Source: Porphyrobacter sp. (GTDB lineage Bacteria > Pseudomonadota > Alphaproteobacteria > Sphingomonadales > Sphingomonadaceae). Taken from it: 5,859 nt of DNA. Below, in pieces: positions 1 through 5,381 of the stretch; positions within the stretch are counted from its first letter, which is position 1; each line of letters starts with the position of its first letter. The stretch covers positions 1-5,859 of the forward strand of contig JACIYY010000249.1 in the NCBI GenBank assembly GCA_014359685.1. The letters run 5' to 3'. The notes under the pieces were generated by a model. It was not told the DNA's origin. It ran no database searches and saw only the letters and a list, made by a program, of their open reading frames with translations. The translations under genes were made by a program, and so were the position numbers.

Positions 1-170
1 CGCAGATCGGGCGACGTATCGACCAGCAGCCTTGCGCCCGCCTCGCTTTCGACCATGATCGAGACCCGCGTGCGGCGGTTGCGGGGGTTGCCGGGGTCGC
101 ACTCGCCCCAATCGTCGCCGATCCGGGGCACGCCGGTCGAGGTGCCCGATCCCAGCAGCAGCACCTTCAC
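1..170 (-). CDS. PhnP-like metallo-beta-lactamase-fold hydrolase, N-terminal part (cut by left edge)
   Basis: Only the first 56 codons are visible; the rest lies beyond the left edge. The protein starts MKVLLLGSGTSTGVPRIGDD, with the GSGTSxGVPxIG opening of the PhnP-like branch of the metallo-beta-lactamase fold. An NPRNRRTRVSI stretch follows at residues 28-38 and LLVDTSPDL at 48-56, the usual second strand of this family. The metal-binding HxHxDH motif would come later and cannot be checked. E. coli PhnP is a phosphoribosyl cyclic phosphodiesterase, but most relatives next to tatD are uncharacterised, so the substrate is unknown. The region where PhnP carries structural zinc cysteines has a single Cys here (C24). 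The start is GTG at 170, whose GTGA overlaps the tatD stop by four bases. No strong Shine-Dalgarno precedes it, so translation probably depends on coupling to tatD. Family assignment is firm; specific function is not. Confidence 0.87.
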   Translation of the reverse strand, partial: MKVLLLGSGTSTGVPRIGDDWGECDPGNPRNRRTRVSIMVESEAGARLLVDTSPDL

Positions 171-946
171 GGCACCGCGGCCTTGCCGAACAAGCGGTGG
201 AAATTGGCCGTGGTCTGCGCCGCCAGCGCCTCCACGCTCTGCCCGCGCAGGGCCGCAACGAACGTGGCGGTGTCGCGCATGAAGGCCGGTTCACACGGGC
301 GGCCGCGATGCGGCACCGGCGCCAGGAACGGGCTGTCGGTTTCCACCAGCAGGCGATCATCGGGAATTTCGACCGCGAAATCCTGTATTTCGCGTGCGTT
401 CCTGAAGGTGATGATGCCCGATAATGAGATCGTCAGCCCCAGATCGAGCACCCCGCGCCCGAACCGGGCCGAGGCGGTGAAGCAGTGGATCAGCGCCGGG
501 AAGGCGCCCTTCCCCGCCTCCTCCCGCAGGATCGCCAGCGTGTCCTCCTCGGCATCGCGCGTATGGATGATCAGCGGCAGGCCGGTGGCGCGCGATGCCG
601 CGATATGGACCCGGAACAGGTCGCGCTGCACCGCCCGGTCGGACTTGTCGTAGTGATAATCGAGTCCGCTCTCGCCGATCCCGATCACGCGCGGATGGGC
701 CGCGGCATCGAGCAGCGCGCCCTCGCCCATGTCGGCGTGCTGGTCGGCCTCATGCGGGTGGATGCCGATGCTGGCCCACACGTCGGGCTCGCGCTCTGCG
801 GTGGCGACCACGTCGGCCCATTCGCTGCGCCGGGTCGAGATGTTGAGAAAGCCGCCGATCCCGGCCTTGCGGGCGCGCTCCAGCACCTCCGCCTGCCGCT
901 CGACCAGGCCGGGATAATTGAGGTGGCAGTGGCTGTCGACCAGCAT
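167..946 (-). CDS. tatD: TatD/YcfH-family metal-dependent hydrolase
   Basis: A complete 259-residue protein, the usual length for TatD hydrolases (amidohydrolase-like TIM barrel). Metal ligands are visible in order: HCH at 6-8 (H6, H8), GESGLDY at 91-97 (E92), H128 in IIHTRDA, H154 in IHCF and D204 in ETDSP. GIHPH at 61-65 is also typical. Characterised family members are magnesium-dependent DNA exonucleases linked to DNA repair and fragmentation; a cyanobacterial relative (DTD3) deacylates D-aminoacyl-tRNA. The position downstream of tmk and holB matches E. coli ycfH rather than tatD of the Tat operon, so YcfH-type is the better orthology guess. Its ATG at 946 overlaps the metG stop as ATGA, and a GGAGG lies 10 bases upstream. 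The protein has no signal peptide, so it is cytoplasmic. All visible ligands are intact, so the enzyme should be active. Substrate is inferred only from the family. Confidence 0.95.
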   Translation of the reverse strand: MLVDSHCHLNYPGLVERQAEVLERARKAGIGGFLNISTRRSEWADVVATAEREPDVWASIGIHPHEADQHADMGEGALLDAAAHPRVIGIGESGLDYHYDKSDRAVQRDLFRVHIAASRATGLPLIIHTRDAEEDTLAILREEAGKGAFPALIHCFTASARFGRGVLDLGLTISLSGIITFRNAREIQDFAVEIPDDRLLVETDSPFLAPVPHRGRPCEPAFMRDTATFVAALRGQSVEALAAQTTANFHRLFGKAAVP

Positions 947-2496
947 CAGGCCGCCGCCTCCGCCGGCAGATCGAGGCGTGGGAACACCGGGCGCGGATTG
1001 TCAACGCGGATCGGCCCCATCGCCGGATCGTGCGCCAGCGCGGCGAAGCTGCGGTCGGCGGGCGCAATGCACAGCATGTCGAGCAATTGCGCGGCCGCAC
1101 CGGGCGTGACCGGGGCGATCGCCACCGAAAGGTCGCGGATCGCGCCGCATAGCGTCGCCAGCACGCGCTGCATCCGCGCCGGGTCGGTCTTGCGCAGCGC
1201 CCAGGGCGCCTGTTCGTCGACATAGGCGTTGCAGGCGAACACCGCCTTCATCCATGCCTCCAGCCCGGCGGCGAAGGCGAGCTTCTCAAACGCCTCGGGC
1301 AGTTCGATCGCGCAGGCATGGTGGACCAGATCGCGCAAGGCCTGGTCGGGCTCGGTGACCGGCGCCTCGGCCTCGATCCGCCCGCCGCAATGCTTGGCGA
1401 TGAAGCTCAGCACCCGCTGGGCGAGATTGCCGAAGCTGTTGGAGAGTTCAGAATTGGTCCGGTTTACAATCGCTTCCACGGACCAGCTGCCATCCTGCCC
1501 GAAACTGAACTCGCGCAGCAGGAAATAGCGCAGCGGATCGACGCCGAAGCGGTCGGCCAGCTCGCCCGGATCGGTGACATTGCCCAGCGACTTCGATTCC
1601 TTGAGGCCGCGATTGAGCAGGAAACCGTGGCCGAACACCTGCCGGGGCAGCGCCAGCCCCGCGCTCATCAGGAAAGCCGGCCAATAGACCGCATGGAAGC
1701 GCACGATGTCCTTGCCGATCAGATGCAGGTCCGCCGGCCAGAAGGTTGAAAAATCGTCGGTTTCGTCCGGATAGCCGAGGCCGGTGAGATAATTGGTCAG
1801 GGCATCGACCCAGACATACATCACATGGTGCTCGGCGCCGGGCACCTTGACCCCCCAGTCGAAGCTGGTGCGGCTGACCGACAGGTCGCGCAGGCCCCCT
1901 TCGACGAAGCGCACCACTTCGTTGCGGCGGCTTTCGGGCCGGATGAAGCCGGGCCGGTCTCGATACAGCGCCAGCAGCGGCTGCTGATAGCGCGACAGGC
2001 GGAAGAACCAGCTTTCCTCCACCGTCCATTCCAGCGGCGTTCCCTGCGGCGACAGCTTCTCCCCGCCCTCGCCCGTCACCACCTCGCTGTCGTCGTAATA
2101 GGCTTCGTCGCGGACCGAGTACCAGCCCTCGTACCGGTCGAGATAGAGATCGCCGCTGGCCTCCATCGCCTGCCACAGCGCCTGGCTCGCACGGTGGTGC
2201 GCGTCCTCGCTGGTGCGGAAGAAGCGGTCATAGGAGATCTCAAACTTGTCAAACAGAGCCTTGAAATGGCCCGACATGTCATCGGCAAGAGCGCGCGGCG
2301 TAGTGCCCAGCTCGCGCGCCTTCTGGGCCATCTTCAGCCCGTGTTCGTCGGTGCCGGTCTGGAACCGTACCCTCCGCCCGCGCAGCCGCTGGAATCGCGC
2401 CATCGCGTCGGCCGCGATGGTCTCATAGGCATGGCCGATATGCGGCCTGCCATTGGGATAGTGGATCGCGGTGGTGAGATAGTAGGGCTCAGCCAT
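946..2496 (-). CDS. metG: Methionyl-tRNA synthetase, type without zinc-knuckle cysteines
   Basis: A 516-residue class I aminoacyl-tRNA synthetase that charges tRNA-Met with methionine in the cytoplasm. The Rossmann fold opens with YYLTTAIHYPNGRPHIGHAY (5-24), where HIGH is residues 19-22; TGTDEHG follows at 47-53. The second signature appears as KESKS (299-303) followed by LGN. The helical anticodon-binding domain carries NAYVDEQAPW at 423-432. There is no cysteine in the first 369 residues, so the zinc-binding connective domain of E. coli-type MetRS is absent; YEGWYSVRDEAYY (122-134) is typical of the zinc-free type 2 enzymes. The protein ends soon after the anticodon domain, with no C-terminal Trbp111/EMAP-like tRNA-binding domain. 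The frame stays open upstream to 2685, but the ATG at 2496 is chosen because MAEPYYLTT matches family N-termini and AGGGA lies eight bases before it. It overlaps the end of holB by eight bases. Confidence 0.97.
   Translation of the reverse strand: MAEPYYLTTAIHYPNGRPHIGHAYETIAADAMARFQRLRGRRVRFQTGTDEHGLKMAQKARELGTTPRALADDMSGHFKALFDKFEISYDRFFRTSEDAHHRASQALWQAMEASGDLYLDRYEGWYSVRDEAYYDDSEVVTGEGGEKLSPQGTPLEWTVEESWFFRLSRYQQPLLALYRDRPGFIRPESRRNEVVRFVEGGLRDLSVSRTSFDWGVKVPGAEHHVMYVWVDALTNYLTGLGYPDETDDFSTFWPADLHLIGKDIVRFHAVYWPAFLMSAGLALPRQVFGHGFLLNRGLKESKSLGNVTDPGELADRFGVDPLRYFLLREFSFGQDGSWSVEAIVNRTNSELSNSFGNLAQRVLSFIAKHCGGRIEAEAPVTEPDQALRDLVHHACAIELPEAFEKLAFAAGLEAWMKAVFACNAYVDEQAPWALRKTDPARMQRVLATLCGAIRDLSVAIAPVTPGAAAQLLDMLCIAPADRSFAALAHDPAMGPIRVDNPRPVFPRLDLPAEAAA
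957..961 (-). promoter_or_regulatory. Ribosome binding site of tatD
   Basis: On the minus strand this reads GGAGG, ten bases before the tatD ATG at 946, inside the last codons of metG. It supports the ATG at 946 as the start and suggests tatD can recruit ribosomes itself as well as by coupling to metG. Confidence 0.6.
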
Positions 2497-3451
2497 GGCG
2501 CTGATCCCTAGGGTCCGCGATGCGGGCGAGCAAGCCGCCGATTTCCAGCACCAGCAGGCCGGGGTCGAAATTGAAGGTCGGCGCTTCGGCGCCCAGCTGC
2601 ACCAGCCGGGCATGCGTGTCGGCGAGGACCGGCAGCTGGCCGCGCGGCGTATCGCGCAGCCGCTCCGCCACGATGGCGCGGGCAAGGTCGATGGCGGCGA
2701 GCTGGCGGCGCCGTTCGGGCCGCGCGCCCATCGCCTCCCCCAGCCGGCCGCGGCGCGACAGGTCGGGATCGCCGGTGCCCGCGATCTCGACCATCAGCGC
2801 GTGCATGGCGGCAAGGTCGAGACTGACGAAATCGAGCGCCACGCCGGGCGAGCCGGCGGCGGCGGCGATCGCGGCGGCGCGCTCCTCGGCGCTGGCCTCG
2901 GGCGCCGCCTGGTGCAGGACGGCGTCGATCTGCGCGGCGGTCAGCGGGCGGAAGTGGAGGATGCGGCAGCGCGAGCGGATCGTCGGCAGCAGCCCGCCCA
3001 GCCGGTGCGCGACGAGCAGGAAATGGGTGCCGACCGGCGGCTCCTCGAGGCTTTTCAGCAGGGCGTTGGCGGCGCTGCGCTCCAGATCGTCGGCCGCGTC
3101 AATGATGATCGCGCGGCGCGGGCCGAGCGTCGGGCGGGTGGTCAGGCGGGACTGCATTGCGCGCACCTGCTCGACGCCGATGCTGCGCTTGCGCAGATAG
3201 GGCCGGCCCTCGTCGCGCTTCTTCTCCTCGTCGGGATTGGCGGGCAGCGGTTCGAGCACGACGATGTCGGGATGGGCGCCGGGCATCTGCCCGCCGGGCA
3301 CCGCGACCAGTTCGCGCGCGGCGGCGAGCGCGAAGCCGGCCTTGCCGATCCCGCGCCGGCCGGACAGGATCCAGCCATGGTGCAGGCGCGGCCCGGCCAG
3401 CGCGTCGCGCCATTCGGTCCAGGCCTGATCGTGGCCGATGGCCGCCGTCAT
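2489..3451 (-). CDS. holB: DNA polymerase III delta' subunit (clamp-loader)
   Basis: A 320-residue AAA+ family protein, the delta' subunit that with delta and tau/gamma loads the beta sliding clamp during replication. GRRGIGK at 31-37 is a P-loop relic followed by Ala instead of Ser/Thr. AIIIDAADDL (114-123) occupies the Walker B position with a degenerate acidic box. SAANALLKSLEEPP (126-139) is the strongly conserved helix of delta'/gamma proteins. LLPTIRSRC (154-162) contains the SRC motif, with R161 as the expected arginine finger. The four zinc cysteines of E. coli delta' are missing; only C162 is present. The C-terminal half is Ala/Arg-rich and weakly conserved, as usual. The frame is open for 117 more codons upstream, but those overlap tmk and show no domain. 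The ATG at 3451 is chosen because it forms a 4-base ATGA with the tmk stop and MTAAIGHDQAW fits the family start. The Shine-Dalgarno is weak, so coupling to tmk is likely. Confidence 0.93.
   Translation of the reverse strand: MTAAIGHDQAWTEWRDALAGPRLHHGWILSGRRGIGKAGFALAAARELVAVPGGQMPGAHPDIVVLEPLPANPDEEKKRDEGRPYLRKRSIGVEQVRAMQSRLTTRPTLGPRRAIIIDAADDLERSAANALLKSLEEPPVGTHFLLVAHRLGGLLPTIRSRCRILHFRPLTAAQIDAVLHQAAPEASAEERAAAIAAAAGSPGVALDFVSLDLAAMHALMVEIAGTGDPDLSRRGRLGEAMGARPERRRQLAAIDLARAIVAERLRDTPRGQLPVLADTHARLVQLGAEAPTFNFDPGLLVLEIGGLLARIADPRDQRHG
2505..2509 (-). promoter_or_regulatory. Ribosome binding site of metG
   Basis: The minus strand reads AGGGA here, eight bases before the ATG at 2496. It lies within the last codons of holB. 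It decides the metG start, since the frame is open for 63 further codons upstream inside holB with no family-like residues. Confidence 0.6.
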
Positions 3452-4107
3452 GGCAGGCCCAGCCGCGCCGCGACCGCAGCCATGATCCGGCGATGCACGG
3501 CCTCTGCGCTGCCGTCCCCTGCGATGGTGACGAACCGCGCCGGCTCTGCGGCGGCGAGGCGGGCGAAGGCCGCGGCGACCGCCCCGTGGTAGCCGGCATC
3601 GCGTGCGGCGATGGCATCGCTGGCGCCGCCATCGCGCTCCGCCAGCCGGGCGGTGGCAACGGCGGGGGCGACCTCCACCAGAACGGTGAGGTCGGGCAGC
3701 AGCCCGCCCGAGCCGATCCGGTGCAGCGCCAGCAGCGCCTCGTCCGCCATTGCTCCGCCGCCGCCCTGATAGGCGCGCGAGGAATCGAGGAAGCGATCGC
3801 ACACCACCCAGCGCCCCTGGGTCAGCGCCGGGCGGATCGCGCGGGCGACATGATCGGCGCGCGCGGCGGCGAACAGCAGCGCCTCCGCCGGGGGCAGCCA
3901 GCCCTCGCCAGGCGGATCGAGCAGCAGGCGGCGGATCGCCTCCGCCCCCGGCGTGCCGCCCGGCTCCCGGGTCAGCAGCACAGCGAGCCCCCGTGCCGCC
4001 AGCGCATCGGCGAGCAGGCGCGCCTGCGTCGACTTGCCGGCGCCCTCCCCGCCCTCCAGCGTGATGAAGCGCGCTGGCGCGGCGGGTGGCGCGCCTATGT
4101 CAACCAT
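3448..4107 (-). CDS. tmk: Thymidylate kinase (dTMP kinase)
   Basis: A 219-residue kinase that phosphorylates dTMP to dTDP using ATP, an essential step of dTTP synthesis in the cytoplasm. FITLEGGEGAGKSTQ (14-28) holds the P-loop, with K25 and S26-T27. TREPGG (46-51) is the dTMP-binding segment, and CDRFLDSSRAYQG (103-115) is the DR(Y/F)-SSxAYQG signature with D104 and R105. LLPDLTVLVEV (136-146) is the conserved strand before the LID. The P-loop has no arginine, so catalysis should use LID arginines as in E. coli-type enzymes. The LID (about 155-172) keeps R158 and R169, but the common DRxE reads D164-A-I-A. The ATG at 4107 lies inside the end of dacC (13-base overlap), and no clear Shine-Dalgarno precedes it, which suggests reinitiation after dacC. 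The eleven or so residues before RFITLEGG are a slightly long N-terminus, but no later start codon precedes the P-loop. Confidence 0.96.
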   Translation of the reverse strand: MVDIGAPPAAPARFITLEGGEGAGKSTQARLLADALAARGLAVLLTREPGGTPGAEAIRRLLLDPPGEGWLPPAEALLFAAARADHVARAIRPALTQGRWVVCDRFLDSSRAYQGGGGAMADEALLALHRIGSGGLLPDLTVLVEVAPAVATARLAERDGGASDAIAARDAGYHGAVAAAFARLAAAEPARFVTIAGDGSAEAVHRRIMAAVAARLGLP

Positions 4108-5291
4108 CCGGCAAGGCCGTTGCGCAGGCGCTGGAAGGCGTTGGCGCGCGGCACCGCGGTGGCGGCGACCAGCGGCACATCGTGCGGCTGCTGCCCGGCC
4201 ACCGCGACTCGCAGGACGGCGACCGGCTGCCCTTCGTCGATCGGCGCTTCCAGCGGGCCGCGATAGCGGATGGTGAGGGTCACGTCGCCGGCATCGCGCC
4301 CGCGCGGGAAGCTGGCGCGCACTGCTGCCGGGGTGCGCAGCGCCACGCTGCGGCTGGCGCCGTCCTGCACCAGCGCCTGCCCGACCAGCGCGTCAGCCGG
4401 TAGCAGACGGCGGCTGTCGAAGGCGGCAAAGCCCCATTCGAGCAGGTCGCGCGCCGCCCGGTCGCGGATCGCCCCGCGCGGCGCGGCGGCCAGCACCACC
4501 ACCAGCCGCCGCCCGTCGCGCTCCGCCGAACCGACGAAATTGTAACCGGCCTGCCGTGTGTAGCCGGTCTTGATCCCGTCCGCGCCCGCCACCTTTCCGG
4601 TCACCGGATCGTGATTGTCCTGGGCGATATTGTTGTAGCGCATGCCCGAATGGCCGAAATATCGGCGGTAGAGCGCGGGATAGCGGGTCGTCATCGCCTC
4701 CGCCAGGATCGCCAGGTCGCGCGCGCTGGTGAAGGTGCGGCCTTCGTCGGGCCAGCCATTGGGCGTGCCGAACCGGGTGTCGCGCAGGCCCAGCTCGGCC
4801 GCGTTGGCGTTCATCACGTCGAGCCACTTGTCGAGCGATCCGGCCGCGATCATTGCCAGCATGACCGCCGCATCGTTGCCGGACACGGTGGTGACGCCCA
4901 GCAGCAGCTGGCCGATCGTGACCCGGTCGCCGGCCTTCAGGAACATCGAGGACCCCTCGCCCGACCACAGATCCGCCACCTCCCGGGTGACGGTCACCGG
5001 CTTGGCGGGCGATAGCCTGCCCTCGCCGATCAGGCGGAACAGGCTGTAGGCGGTCATCACCTTGGTCACCGAGGCGGGAACGAAGCGGCGCTGCGCCTCA
5101 CGCGCATAGAGCGTCTGGCCGCTCGACAGGTCGACCAGCAGGGCGACCGGAATGTCCGGCGGGACGGGCGCGCTGGGCGGGTCGGCGGTGCCCAAATCGG
5201 TGCGGGGCGTCGCGGGCGCCTGCGGCAGTGCCGGCCCTGCGGTGGCGAGCAGCGCGGCGGCGAGCGAAAGGTGGACAAAGGGATGGCGCAT
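4095..5291 (-). CDS. dacC: D-alanyl-D-alanine carboxypeptidase (PBP5/DacC type, peptidase S11)
   Basis: A 398-residue secreted penicillin-binding protein that removes the terminal D-Ala from peptidoglycan pentapeptides in the periplasm. Numbered from the ATG at 5291: an N-terminal signal peptide with a hydrophobic core (about 8-18), a Pro/Ala-rich linker (about 20-48), then the S11 transpeptidase-like domain. All three active-site motifs are intact: SVTK (S74, K77), SGN (137-139) and KTG (241-243, in DGIKTGYT). A PBP5-type C-terminal beta domain follows (about 290-375). The last residues, ANAFQRLRNGLAGWL, could form the amphipathic helix that anchors such enzymes to the inner-membrane surface. 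A TTG directly before the ATG could instead start the protein one residue earlier: AGGAA lies eight bases from the TTG and eleven from the ATG. The stop overlaps tmk by 13 bases. The paralogue letter (dacA, dacC or dacD) cannot be settled from sequence alone. Confidence 0.95.
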   Translation of the reverse strand: MRHPFVHLSLAAALLATAGPALPQAPATPRTDLGTADPPSAPVPPDIPVALLVDLSSGQTLYAREAQRRFVPASVTKVMTAYSLFRLIGEGRLSPAKPVTVTREVADLWSGEGSSMFLKAGDRVTIGQLLLGVTTVSGNDAAVMLAMIAAGSLDKWLDVMNANAAELGLRDTRFGTPNGWPDEGRTFTSARDLAILAEAMTTRYPALYRRYFGHSGMRYNNIAQDNHDPVTGKVAGADGIKTGYTRQAGYNFVGSAERDGRRLVVVLAAAPRGAIRDRAARDLLEWGFAAFDSRRLLPADALVGQALVQDGASRSVALRTPAAVRASFPRGRDAGDVTLTIRYRGPLEAPIDEGQPVAVLRVAVAGQQPHDVPLVAATAVPRANAFQRLRNGLAGWLT

Positions 5292-5381
5292 CAAGGGTCT
5301 CGTTCCTGCCGATCCGGGCTGGCGTGTCGGTCGTGCCTATAGCCGCGCGCCCGGGCCGGTGGCGAGCCCCGCAGCGGGTGC
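5292..5381. other. 90-base intergenic spacer between transglycosylase and dacC
   Basis: This is the only non-coding gap in the window. It is very G+C-rich and holds the dacC ribosome binding site near its left end. A CTATAGG on the minus strand (5335-5341) resembles a -10 element, but no TTGACA-like -35 sits about 17 bases upstream. Short G+C inverted repeats (such as GCCCGGGC) are present without a following T run, so I do not call an intrinsic terminator. If dacC has its own promoter it would be here or inside the upstream gene; otherwise the transglycosylase and dacC are co-transcribed. Confidence 0.4.
5303..5307 (-). promoter_or_regulatory. Probable ribosome binding site of dacC
   Basis: The minus strand reads AGGAA. 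The spacer is eleven bases to the ATG at 5291 and eight bases to the TTG at 5294, so it supports a start here but does not settle which of the two adjacent codons is used. Confidence 0.45.

Noticed and set aside
485..1225. A 246-codon plus-strand open frame antisense to tatD and metG
   Set aside because: No family resemblance, and both underlying minus-strand genes have intact catalytic motifs.
2497..2685. A 63-codon N-terminal extension of metG
   Set aside because: It overlaps holB, shows no MetRS-like sequence, and the ATG at 2496 has a good AGGGA and a family-typical N-terminus.
2840..2900. GCG/GGC trinucleotide-like repeats in holB
   Set aside because: They encode an Ala-rich helix stretch (about residues 183-200) in a high-G+C gene; no regular repeat unit is kept.
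2495..3592. A 365-codon plus-strand open frame antisense to holB
   Set aside because: It mirrors the coding strand of a clear holB gene and has no recognisable domain; long antisense frames are expected in G+C-rich DNA where stop codons are rare.
3452..3802. A 117-codon N-terminal extension of holB
   Set aside because: It lies wholly inside tmk in another frame, is Arg/Gly-rich without a domain, and the ATG at 3451 gives a normal-length delta' with a 4-base overlap.
3157..4266. A 369-codon plus-strand open frame antisense to holB, tmk and dacC
   Set aside because: Its translation is Arg/Ala-rich low-complexity sequence crossing three well-supported genes, with no motif. It is a G+C shadow.
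5335..5379. Possible terminator hairpin or promoter in the gap before dacC
   Set aside because: Stems are short or have too small a loop and no T run follows. The -10-like CTATAGG lacks a partner -35. Neither is strong enough to call.
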